In this document: one piece after another, positions 1 to 5,045 of the stretch
How positions within the stretch are numbered: position 1 is the stretch's first letter
How the letters are laid out: every line of letters starts with the position of its first letter
Source: JAGOPO01 sp038065515
Lineage (GTDB): Bacteria > Patescibacteriota > Minisyncoccia > 2-02-FULL-40-12 > GWA2-44-9
Assembly (NCBI GenBank): GCA_038065515.1
Contig: JBBTQV010000008.1
Span: 1 to 5,476 of the forward strand
Direction of reading: 5' to 3'
DNA: 5,476 bases
Translations under genes and position numbers: made by a program
The notes under the pieces: generated by a model
The model's database searches: none
What the model was told of the DNA's origin: nothing
The model's input: the letters and a program-made list of their open reading frames with translations, nothing else

Positions 1-93
1 TATGGCCTTTCTGGTATCGACCTTATTTGATAAGATAAAGGAACACGACGGTCAGGTAACCCCGACCATAGTCTGAACACTTCGCTCCACACC

Positions 94-498
94 ATGCCCT
101 ATACACCCAACGAAGAAGAACTGGACATCCAGCTTGCCGCGTCCCGCAAAGAACCCCAGGAACAAACCGAGGGCTCGCTCACCGTTGATGTCTACCGCGA
201 CGAGGGTGACATCGTGATTCAATCCACCATTGCAGGCGCCACATCGCCGGACATCGACATCAGTATCCTCGACGATATGGTCACCATCAAAGGCTCCCGT
301 CAGCCCGAGGCCAAGGTACGCTCGAGCAACTACTACTACCAAGAGTTATACTGGGGCCCGTTCTCCCGCTCCATCATCCTTCCCGAAGAAGTCGACGCCG
401 ACGGTGCAAAAGCCAGCATGAAAAACGGCATTCTCACCATCCGCCTCCCGACGCTGGAGAAGTCCAAGACCAAGAAACTCAAAATCGAGTTGAAGTGA
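94..498 (+). CDS. Hsp20/alpha-crystallin family small heat shock protein
   Basis: A 134-residue protein of normal length for a bacterial small heat shock protein, an ATP-independent cytoplasmic chaperone that holds unfolding proteins in large oligomers. The first ~27 residues are a charged, probably flexible tail. The alpha-crystallin domain runs from about residue 28 to 120. Visible landmarks are GPFSRSIILPEEVD (88-101) and the family signature AxMKNGIL (107-114). The C-terminal tail is lysine-rich and ends with an I-E-L triplet (131-133) resembling the IxI/V motif that docks onto neighbouring subunits. ATG at 94 is the first ATG in a frame open back to a stop at 31-33. There is no clear Shine-Dalgarno sequence before it. 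It is the only plus-strand gene here and converges on the minus-strand block. It ends with TGA at the usual family C-terminus, showing that TGA is a stop in this organism. The family assignment is secure. No specific client or paralogue name can be given. Confidence 0.95.
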   Translation: MPYTPNEEELDIQLAASRKEPQEQTEGSLTVDVYRDEGDIVIQSTIAGATSPDIDISILDDMVTIKGSRQPEAKVRSSNYYYQELYWGPFSRSIILPEEVDADGAKASMKNGILTIRLPTLEKSKTKKLKIELK

Positions 499-504
499 TT
501 GTTG

Positions 505-588
505 TGCTCGGGGGGAGAGTCGAACTCCCACGGGTTTACACCCACCAGCTCCTAAGGCTGGCGCGTCTGCCAATTTCGCCACCCGAGC
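505..588 (-). tRNA. tRNA-Leu (anticodon UAG)
   Basis: The minus strand folds into a complete class II tRNA. The acceptor stem is GCTCGGG (588-582) with CCCGAGC (512-506), and position 505 gives an A discriminator. The anticodon stem CCAGC/GCTGG holds the loop CTTAGGA, so the anticodon is TAG at 554-552, reading CUA-type leucine codons. A 15-base variable arm with a GGG/CCC stem (544-530) is the class II mark that fits leucine. The T arm is GGGAG-TTCGACT-CTCCC (529-513). CCA is not encoded: the next bases read CAA, so it must be added by tRNA nucleotidyltransferase. No intron is seen. The gene lies downstream of the pilin-like cluster and is convergent with hsp20. Confidence 0.96.
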
Positions 589-602
589 GTTCTGCAGGGC
601 AC

Positions 603-611
603 ATCATACCA
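603..611 (-). promoter_or_regulatory. Extended -10 promoter for tRNA-Leu
   Basis: The minus strand carries TATGAT (608-603) preceded by TGG, an extended -10 box (TGn-TATNAT). It puts initiation at about 596, some 8 bases before the mature tRNA 5' end at 588. No recognisable -35 hexamer lies at the usual distance, because that place is occupied by the 610-639 hairpin. The same TGGTATNAT box precedes the ATG at 1398 and at 5039, which supports it being functional. Confidence 0.5.
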
Positions 612-639
612 CAGAACCCCGCAAAAGCAGGGTTCTGTG
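610..639. terminator. Perfect 10-bp hairpin between the pilin-like cluster and tRNA-Leu; possible terminator
   Basis: CACAGAACCC (610-619) pairs perfectly with GGGTTCTGTG (630-639). The stem extends by a GC/GC pair closing an AAAA loop on the plus strand (TTTT on the minus). It lies 21 bases past the stop of the last pilin-like gene and just before the tRNA promoter, and could also block readthrough from hsp20. Neither strand has the U-tract of a classical intrinsic terminator, so termination is inferred from position and stem strength only. A processing or stabilising hairpin is the alternative. Confidence 0.45.
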
Positions 640-660
640 CATTCCATAGCTATGGACGGA

Positions 661-1014
661 CTAACCGACATTCAGACCGCGACCGATAAACGCCGAAATT
701 GTATTGATAACGAGACCGACTGCTAAGATGGCCAGCAAACCGATAGCGGCTTGCTTCAGAATCGGTCCGCCTTTAGCGGCTCCGCCCGTAGCATACTGCA
801 CGCCTCCCCAGATGAACATAGCAACCGCCGCAATGGTAGCTATAACGATAAAATAGTTCACGATGGTCGTGATGCTGGCCACAATGCCGGAGCCGGTGAC
901 CACCGGACCGCCTGCTGCTGGGGGCGTCGGCAGAATCAGGCCGACACCAAGAGCCGGCGAAACGGCTGCCAGCGATAACATGACAACTGCTGAATATGTT
1001 AGGAATTTCTTCAT
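661..1014 (-). CDS. Pilin-like two-helix membrane protein with signal peptide (T4SS pilin/VirB2-TrbC type)
   Basis: This 117-residue protein begins with a clear signal peptide (MKKF, hydrophobic core, likely cleavage near residue 23). A Pro/Gly-rich linker follows (about 29-42). Two membrane helices (about 46-71 and 88-110) flank a short Gly/Lys loop (75-86). This is the architecture of VirB2/TrbC-type pilins and of the T4SS pilin family common in Patescibacteria. Such pilins are inserted in the inner membrane and may be extracted into a pilus. The ATG at 1014 is fixed by an AGGGGGT ribosome binding site six bases upstream. It is the last gene of the cluster, 15 bases after the preceding pilin-like gene, so it is probably co-transcribed. 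Having both the strongest RBS of the cluster and a cleavable signal, it is a candidate for the major, highly translated pilin; this is inference. The family call rests on topology and context rather than on a diagnostic residue. Confidence 0.78.
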   Translation of the reverse strand: MKKFLTYSAVVMLSLAAVSPALGVGLILPTPPAAGGPVVTGSGIVASITTIVNYFIVIATIAAVAMFIWGGVQYATGGAAKGGPILKQAAIGLLAILAVGLVINTISAFIGRGLNVG

Positions 1015-1020
1015 GTTCCC

Positions 1021-1027
1021 ACCCCCT
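1021..1027 (-). promoter_or_regulatory. Strong Shine-Dalgarno for the 1014 start
   Basis: The minus strand reads AGGGGGT, matching the ideal AGGAGGT at 6 of 7 bases, followed by a six-base spacer and ATG. It is the strongest ribosome binding site inside the pilin-like cluster; the genes starting at 1398 and 1987 have none that is convincing. Confidence 0.7.
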
Positions 1028-1029
1028 TT

Positions 1030-1398
1030 CTAATTAAGGACATCTCTCGGGTCTAATGCAATACTTGCAATCGTATTCACGATAAGACCGACACCGAACA
1101 CGATAAATGCCCCGTAGATGGCGTATTTGAGAATATTCTTTGCGGCTCCATATTCCTTCTCGTCGCCTCTCGATATTGCCATCTTAAATCCGGCATAGAT
1201 AATCATCGCAACCACTGCAAGCGATGCAACGGTAATAAGCGCCCACATAGCGTCCTCCACCAGCGTCACAACATCATCAAAAGTAATGACCGTACCCTCA
1301 ATAGGGACCTCTTGAGCCATCACCACCACGGGGAAAGCGCAAACCGCGATGAGCGCGATGGCAGTCAGAGATGTGCGAATGTTCATGCGGATATTCAT
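1030..1398 (-). CDS. Pilin-like two-helix membrane protein with signal peptide
   Basis: This 122-residue protein has an N-terminal signal peptide (about 1-28, likely cut after the A of VMA-QE). A short acidic exported segment follows (about 30-49). Two membrane helices (about 50-72 and 90-114) are joined by a polar loop containing RGDEKEYGAAKNILK (77-91). That loop, a Gly-Asp followed by charged residues and a helix-start Ala-Lys, recurs in the neighbouring paralogue as KGDPTKFNEAK. This supports membership of the T4SS pilin-like family. The start is ambiguous: ATG at 1398 and ATG at 1386 are both in frame, each followed by Asn-Ile-Arg. ATG 1398 is preferred because an extended -10 box ends six bases before it, implying a leaderless mRNA; neither has a Shine-Dalgarno. 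It lies 15 bases before the 1014 gene. A structural pilin or a minor pilus subunit is the likely role. Confidence 0.77.
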   Translation of the reverse strand: MNIRMNIRTSLTAIALIAVCAFPVVVMAQEVPIEGTVITFDDVVTLVEDAMWALITVASLAVVAMIIYAGFKMAISRGDEKEYGAAKNILKYAIYGAFIVFGVGLIVNTIASIALDPRDVLN

Positions 1399-1404
1399 AT
1401 AGTT

Positions 1405-1433
1405 ATTATACCAAGAACAGTTTTATTGGCCAA
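1405..1433 (-). promoter_or_regulatory. Sigma70-type extended -10 promoter, probably giving a leaderless mRNA
   Basis: On the minus strand a perfect TATAAT (1410-1405) is preceded by TGG (extended -10) and by TTGGCC at 1433-1428 (four of six matches to TTGACA) with a 17-base spacer. The -10 ends six bases before the ATG at 1398, so the expected first transcribed base is at or next to that A. The -35 element overlaps the last codons and stop of the gene ending at 1423. It would give the two signal-peptide pilin-like genes (1398 and 1014) their own transcript. Confidence 0.6.
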
Positions 1434-1731
1434 TGGAGCGGGCCGCGCCCTGCACGGTAGCAATGATAGTGTACACCCCAAAGATAATGGCCGCACCAAT
1501 ACAGGCCTTGATGAGCCATCCCTTGGCTTCGTTGAACTTTGTCGGATCTCCCTTGGACATGGTCATGCGGAACCCGTAGTAGACGATGGCCCCGACGGCG
1601 ATGAAGCCGGCAATCAGAAGTACATTCTCAACGATATAATTCAGACTCGCCACCACCCGGTCATACGAAATCCCGCCGGTATCCCCCAGCGGCGTTGCGG
1701 CGGCTAACCATTGTATCTTATTGGCCCGCAT
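1423..1731 (-). CDS. Pilin-like two-helix membrane protein without signal peptide
   Basis: This 102-residue protein has a short N-terminus lacking a convincing signal peptide, then two membrane helices (about 32-55 and 73-93). They are joined by the loop SKGDPTKFNEAK (59-70), which resembles the loop of the next paralogue. The start at 1731 is chosen because a GGAG ribosome binding site (1743-1740) sits eight bases upstream. The frame is open to an ATG at 1791, but that start has no ribosome binding site and would overlap the upstream gene by 74 bases. With 1731 the overlap is 14 bases, typical of translational coupling. Its lack of a signal may mean an N-out, uncleaved orientation or a role as a minor or assembly subunit. 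The family is inferred from topology, loop pattern and context. Confidence 0.73.
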   Translation of the reverse strand: MRANKIQWLAAATPLGDTGGISYDRVVASLNYIVENVLLIAGFIAVGAIVYYGFRMTMSKGDPTKFNEAKGWLIKACIGAAIIFGVYTIIATVQGAARSIGQ

Positions 1732-1987
1732 TGAGGATGCTCCGAATAAGACTGACGAACCCCCCGCCGATGAAAATAACCAGAAGCCCATATGTCGTGT
1801 ATTTGAACACCGTGTGAGCCCGTTTAATGTAATCAGTGCGTCCTGCCGCGATGAGCATGTTCACGCCAGCCCACACATACATCAGTACCGCGATAGGAAT
1901 GACGATTTCAAGGATACGGCCACTCAAGGTATTAAAAAGGTCTTGTATCGTACTGACGCCAAGCGGATTTTCGATTCTGAATGCCAT
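1718..1987 (-). CDS. Pilin-like two-helix membrane protein, shortest of the set
   Basis: This 89-residue protein has a ~23-residue polar N-terminus that could form an amphipathic helix. Two membrane helices follow (about 24-47 and 61-85). The loop between them (AAGRTDYIKRAHTVFK, 47-62) is positively charged, suggesting it faces the cytoplasm with both ends outside. No signal peptide is visible. It overlaps the next gene by 14 bases and follows the pilin-peptidase fusion gene by 36 bases. The ATG at 1987 has only a weak GAGC as possible ribosome binding site. A TATAAT ends 11 bases before it, so its mRNA may have a very short leader. It is best read as a diverged T4SS pilin-like paralogue, though a small VirB3-like or generic membrane protein cannot be excluded from sequence alone. 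Confidence 0.7.
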   Translation of the reverse strand: MAFRIENPLGVSTIQDLFNTLSGRILEIVIPIAVLMYVWAGVNMLIAAGRTDYIKRAHTVFKYTTYGLLVIFIGGGFVSLIRSILNAGQ

Positions 1988-1998
1988 TGCTCGTTATT

Positions 1999-2026
1999 AT
2001 TATACCGCCTACATCCTCCGCGTCTA
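1999..2026 (-). promoter_or_regulatory. Possible promoter for the 1987 gene
   Basis: The minus strand has a perfect TATAAT at 2004-1999, 11 bases before the ATG. A TAGACG at 2026-2021 matches TTGACA at four of six bases with a 16-base spacer. The predicted leader is only a few bases. The region is also occupied by a strong hairpin (2005-2041), so promoter and terminator-like signals overlap. The -10 is good, the -35 is weak. Confidence 0.35.
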
Positions 2027-2041
2027 CGGCAGGATAGGCGG
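2005..2041 (-). terminator. Strong stem-loop across the stop codon of the fusion gene; attenuator or terminator candidate
   Basis: CCGCCTA (2005-2011) pairs with TAGGCGG (2035-2041), and TCCT (2014-2017) pairs with AGGA (2031-2034). The result is 11 pairs with a two-base bulge and a 13-base loop. In the minus-strand mRNA the stem includes the last codons and the UAG stop (2026-2024) of the fusion gene, and it ends immediately before the TATAAT of the next gene. There is no U-run, only TATAATAATAA after the stem, so efficient intrinsic termination is doubtful. It may lower readthrough into, or protect one side of, the message. Confidence 0.4.
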
Positions 2042-3115
2042 CTCACGACCTCTTACCGCCCCACCATCGCTGTCACAGTCCTTTGTACTGATGTGCGTAT
2101 GGTCTCGTTCAAAATTGACAAGCTTGTAGTCACACCTATTCCTCACGAGCGCACGGTATATTTCGTCGAATAAACCCGGCTCTCCGTTTACCGTACGGCA
2201 CGCCGAAGGCGTCGTCTTGCATGGCTCAACCTGACTAGGGTCGCCAGACACTATTACGGGAATGCCTGTAGGAGACGCAGGAATCACATAGGTGACTTTT
2301 TTCCCGATTTTCCAATTATAATCAACAGCCATCGCTCCTTGGTTGCCCTTACGCCCGCCGTAGTGACAGGCAAATTGTGAGTGCTCGCAATCACCGCAGA
2401 CCTCCACTCCGTGCGTCAGGTTGCAGAGTGGGTTTTTTCTCTCATAGGTATACAGCTGGGCACTGTCGTATAGTGCTGATACAATCGGGTCGCGGTTAAT
2501 ACATGCGATCAATGTGTTGAGACTGCTCGAGATGAGTCGCGTATTATTAGGGACCTTGTTCGCCGCGGCAAGATTTGCTTCTTTGCACGCCGCGGCACTG
2601 GCCAGCGCCAACTCGGGTGCAGGTTTTTCCGGGCTTCCTTTGGCGGGCACAGGCGCAGGCAGTGCGGCCGCCTCGGGTTGCTGGAGATATGCCGGACAAC
2701 TGAACTCGAACCACGCGTCATAGGCATTGCCCGTGGCCAGCGTCTTGATGAGCGTGTTGGTCGCCAGCCACGATAGCAAAATAATCGTCACGCCGATGAG
2801 CGTATTCTTGAGCATCTTGCTCCCTTCCGCGAAGCGTGCCGCGTTATCGCCACTAATCAGCATCAGGCCCCCCGCCCAGACGATCATGAACGCGGCGATT
2901 GGTCCGGTGATTCCATAGAGCACCAAATCAATGACATTCTTGAATGTCTTGAACAGGTCACAGGGAGTGCACGCCGCCTGGCCCGAAGAGCCGCACGGCA
3001 CGATGGGGAACCAATCCACCGCCAGAGCGGATGGAGCATAAAACATGAAACCTGAAACAAGGAGCAGGAGAGCACAAATCCGAATAATCCAAGATCTTAA
3101 TGCTCCATGCTTCAT
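2024..3115 (-). CDS. Pilin-like membrane module fused to a probable exported LAS-type zinc peptidase
   Basis: This 363-residue protein has three parts. Residues 1-32 are a signal peptide ending in the cleavable ALA. Residues 41-122 form a T4SS pilin-like module: a cysteine-rich CGSSGQAACTPCDLF stretch, a helix (about 59-88), a short loop with SGDNAARFAEGSK, and a second helix (about 101-122). After a Pro/Ala-rich linker (about 145-176), residues 180-347 resemble the LAS fold of M15/M74 D-Ala-D-Ala peptidases. Landmarks are CHYGG (250-254) with H251, AMAVD (261-265) with D265, and FERDHTHIS (335-343). The last offers E336-x-x-H339 and H341 as catalytic base and third zinc ligand. Topology places this domain outside the cytoplasm, and about ten cysteines suggest disulfides. 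The likely role is cutting peptidoglycan cross-links for a pilus or secretion machine. The H251-D265 spacing of 14 is longer than the classical HxxxxxxD of M15, so activity and exact family are inferred. Confidence 0.72.
   Translation of the reverse strand: MKHGALRSWIIRICALLLLVSGFMFYAPSALAVDWFPIVPCGSSGQAACTPCDLFKTFKNVIDLVLYGITGPIAAFMIVWAGGLMLISGDNAARFAEGSKMLKNTLIGVTIILLSWLATNTLIKTLATGNAYDAWFEFSCPAYLQQPEAAALPAPVPAKGSPEKPAPELALASAAACKEANLAAANKVPNNTRLISSSLNTLIACINRDPIVSALYDSAQLYTYERKNPLCNLTHGVEVCGDCEHSQFACHYGGRKGNQGAMAVDYNWKIGKKVTYVIPASPTGIPVIVSGDPSQVEPCKTTPSACRTVNGEPGLFDEIYRALVRNRCDYKLVNFERDHTHISTKDCDSDGGAVRGREPPILP
3030..3071 (+). repeat. Heptad array A, CATNNNN-like units on the plus strand
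   Basis: Six consecutive 7-base units read on the plus strand: GATGGAG, CATAAAA, CATGAAA, CCTGAAA, CAAGGAG, CAGGAGA. The central units are close copies of CATGAAA, and the outer ones are degenerate. The array lies inside the signal-peptide coding region of the fusion gene. It is opposed to array B at 3096-3130: the 9-mer ATGGAGCAT (3031-3039) is an exact inverted copy of ATGCTCCAT (3100-3108). Confidence 0.5.
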
Positions 3116-3130
3116 GTTATATGTATTATG
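3096..3130 (-). repeat. Heptad array B, five CATNNNN units across the fusion gene start
   Basis: The minus strand reads five uninterrupted 7-base units from 3130 to 3096: CATAATA, CATATAA, CATGAAG, CATGGAG, CATTAAG. Every unit begins with CAT. The start codon at 3115 lies inside the third unit, so the array supplies both the short upstream region and the first codons. CATAAT at 3130-3125 could double as a -10 box nine bases before the ATG. No Shine-Dalgarno is visible for this gene. Confidence 0.6.
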
Positions 3131-3132
3131 TC

Positions 3133-4485
3133 TTAGCGGCTTTGCATGAGCACCGATACACGGGCTTCAGCGGTGCGTATCGCATCCTGAAATGTCTTGC
3201 CTCCCAGATTCACCGCATCAATCATGTCGGCGAAGATTGTCTCAATGGCGGCGTTATCAACTTGAAACCACGAACGGGCGGAAAGTGCCTGTTCGGCAAA
3301 CACGCCCAGATCGGGGTCCGTTTTCTGCTGGTTGATCAAATCGCGGCGGGCGGTGGGCCGTGCGGCAGCGTTCAGATACGGAATCGTGCCGTCACCCGCC
3401 GTCATGTAGTACGCGAATTGCCATGCCGCATCGGAGTTTTTTGTCTTCAGCGATACCACCAGCGGCCAGTAGTTGGCATAGGTGCGCGAATCCACGGTGC
3501 TGGCCTGCGGCACCGAAGCAATGGCCCAGTTCAGACGCGACGCCGCGGCACGCAGAACGGGAATCTGATGCGAATAATTGATCATCATCGCAGTCTCTCC
3601 CGCGGTGAACGCATCGATGGAGTAGTGCATGGAGTCGTCCCATGTATACACCTCCTTGCCGTTATCCCCCGCCCCGCGTCCTTTGTTGGCAAAATCGGTA
3701 TAAAACTCAAGCGTGCGTTCTCCCACATTCTGCCCGTCCACCGAACGGGAAAATGTCGCTTGAACATTGTCGGCATCGGTCATCTGCACGCCGGACTGTA
3801 ACATCAGCATCATGAGAATATCGGTGGAGCGGTTGATGTTGCGCGCCGTTCCCATGGCCGCGCCGGAGCGGGTAATGTTCCGACTGGCATCGTAGGTGGT
3901 GATTTTTTTCACATCGTCCATAAATTCGGTCCAGGTTTTCGGCGCCTGCGCAATACCGGCTGACGCAAACATGTCTTTGTTGTAATACAGCGCCAGCGTG
4001 TCCACATATAACGGCAGGCCGTAAATCTTGTCGCCGTTGATGATATCGGCAGCGGCCACATCGACGAAGGTGTCTTTGAACTGCCGGACCGTCATCAGCG
4101 GCGTCTTCGAACCCGCGGTGCTGGCGGGCATCGGTTGTATCTTGTTGATGTGTTTGGGTAGCCAGGTGTTGTGCATCATCCACACATCCGGACCTTGGCC
4201 CGCCGCGAGCGCATCGAGCACTGCCTTCTCGTAGTCTTGCGGTTTGAACATCTTGTAATTGACCTTGATGTTCTTGTTGGCCTTCTCGAACGCTTTGATT
4301 GCATCGCTGAACGCGGGCGTATCATCGAACACACCCCATACTTCCAGCGTCGCGCTCGCAGTGCCGCCTGTCGAAAACGAGTTGCGCAAAATGAACACGA
4401 ACGCAAGTAGTACCATCAGCCCGATAGCGCCTCCCATGATATAGGTGAGCTTGCGTGAATCGGTAAGAATTGCGGAAATGTTCAT
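3133..4485 (-). CDS. Membrane-anchored extracellular solute-binding protein, family 1
   Basis: This 450-residue protein matches the usual length of family 1 (sugar-type) ABC transporter binding proteins. An N-terminal membrane helix (about 15-33) follows a charged RK pair. There is no lipobox cysteine and no obvious cleavage site, so it is probably an uncleaved anchor. The periplasmic-binding fold starts near residue 46 (LEVWGVFDD). Family landmarks are GQGPDVWMMHNTWLP (96-110), GDKIYGLPLYVDTLALYYNK (151-170), AFTAGETAMMINYSH (292-306) and the near-C-terminal ARPTARRDL (375-383). The expected role is capture of a sugar, oligosaccharide or similar ligand outside the membrane. No permease or ATPase gene is adjacent. 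It starts five bases after the methyltransferase stop and ends 17 bases before the fusion gene, so co-transcription is likely. The start ATG has no clear ribosome binding site. The ligand cannot be read from sequence. Confidence 0.9.
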   Translation of the reverse strand: MNISAILTDSRKLTYIMGGAIGLMVLLAFVFILRNSFSTGGTASATLEVWGVFDDTPAFSDAIKAFEKANKNIKVNYKMFKPQDYEKAVLDALAAGQGPDVWMMHNTWLPKHINKIQPMPASTAGSKTPLMTVRQFKDTFVDVAAADIINGDKIYGLPLYVDTLALYYNKDMFASAGIAQAPKTWTEFMDDVKKITTYDASRNITRSGAAMGTARNINRSTDILMMLMLQSGVQMTDADNVQATFSRSVDGQNVGERTLEFYTDFANKGRGAGDNGKEVYTWDDSMHYSIDAFTAGETAMMINYSHQIPVLRAAASRLNWAIASVPQASTVDSRTYANYWPLVVSLKTKNSDAAWQFAYYMTAGDGTIPYLNAAARPTARRDLINQQKTDPDLGVFAEQALSARSWFQVDNAAIETIFADMIDAVNLGGKTFQDAIRTAEARVSVLMQSR

Positions 4486-4490
4486 GGAAG

Positions 4491-5039
4491 CTATTTGATG
4501 AAAACAAATCCGAAGTGCGACGAATCAACACTCAATGGCCGCTCTGTGCGCAGACCGCTTGCCTGTGCCATCTGCTGAACTGCCGACTCCTCGCTACGCA
4601 GTGCTTCCGGCGGCCCGATACCACCCGCCCCTTTCTTCCATTCTATAATGACCACTCTGCCGCCCGCTTTTGCCACCCGGGCCGCCTCCGCGAGGATTGC
4701 CTCCTTTTTTTGGGATTGAAATAATACATTTTTTAACAGTACCCAATCCTGACTGCCATCCGAAAGTTTCGTGCCGCCAAGTACTTCGAGATCCGCTCTG
4801 ATAATCTGCACCTGTTTCATTCCAGCCGCCTCCGCCTTCGCATGAACCGCCTGCAACGGCTCCTCCATGACATCCACCGCATTCACAATGCCACCGCTTC
4901 CGACGGCTTTTGCCAATTCCATCGTGAAATAACCCGAACCGCATCCGAAATCAGCCACTTGCTGGCCTTGCGAAATACCAAGCGACGACACAACGCGTTG
5001 TGCATCCAGAAAAGCACCTGCCGAGGGTAGTTCTGCCAT
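4491..5039 (-). CDS. Class I SAM-dependent methyltransferase (UbiE-like, Methyltransf_11/25 type)
   Basis: A 182-residue Rossmann-type methyltransferase with all core motifs visible. Motif I is VADFGCGSGYFT (28-39), which binds S-adenosylmethionine. The acidic end of strand 2 is NAVDVMEEPL (53-62). ADLEVLGG (82-89) corresponds to motif II. DWVLLKNVLF (98-107) is the strand-4 region, and AKAGGRVVIIEWKK (123-136) is motif III. It resembles UbiE-like and arsenite-methyltransferase-like families, but shows no substrate-specific domain or arsenic-binding cysteine set. The only cysteine is the one in motif I, so an arsenite role is unlikely. The substrate is unknown. The ATG at 5039 follows an extended -10 box by exactly six bases and lacks a Shine-Dalgarno, suggesting a leaderless mRNA. 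It begins 22 bases past the upstream terminator's T-run and would be the first gene of the block that includes the solute-binding protein and pilin-like genes. Confidence 0.92.
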   Translation of the reverse strand: MAELPSAGAFLDAQRVVSSLGISQGQQVADFGCGSGYFTMELAKAVGSGGIVNAVDVMEEPLQAVHAKAEAAGMKQVQIIRADLEVLGGTKLSDGSQDWVLLKNVLFQSQKKEAILAEAARVAKAGGRVVIIEWKKGAGGIGPPEALRSEESAVQQMAQASGLRTERPLSVDSSHFGFVFIK

Positions 5040-5045
5040 GCGTCT

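Noticed and set aside
8..36. Possible hsp20 promoter (TAAGAT at 31-36) upstream of the 94 start
   Set aside because: The -10 matches consensus at only four of six bases and no -35 hexamer lies at proper distance. A promoter must exist for this gene but cannot be placed with confidence.
50..67. GGTC...GACC hairpin in the hsp20 leader, considered as an RNA thermometer
   Set aside because: The stem is short with an asymmetric internal loop, and there is no Shine-Dalgarno for it to mask, so a ROSE or fourU element is not supported.
94..498. TGA recoding (glycine) as in Gracilibacteria or Absconditabacteria
   Set aside because: The TGA at 496-498 follows a normal Hsp20 C-terminus, and the remaining genes end in TAG or TAA without internal TGA, consistent with the standard bacterial code.
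1732..1791. Upstream ATG (1791) extending the 1731 pilin-like gene by 20 residues
   Set aside because: It has no ribosome binding site and would overlap the preceding gene by 74 bases, while ATG 1731 has a GGAG eight bases upstream and only a 14-base overlap.
1721..2173. Plus-strand open frame of 150 codons
   Set aside because: It is antisense across three minus-strand membrane protein genes and their gaps and has no recognisable motifs.
3100..3801. Long plus-strand open frame of 233 codons
   Set aside because: It lies antisense to the well-supported solute-binding protein, its translation shows no family pattern and is rich in His/Arg as expected of a shadow frame.
3707..4183. 158-codon minus-strand open frame
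   Set aside because: It is an out-of-frame shadow of the solute-binding protein; the composition (His, Gln, Arg rich) is not protein-like.
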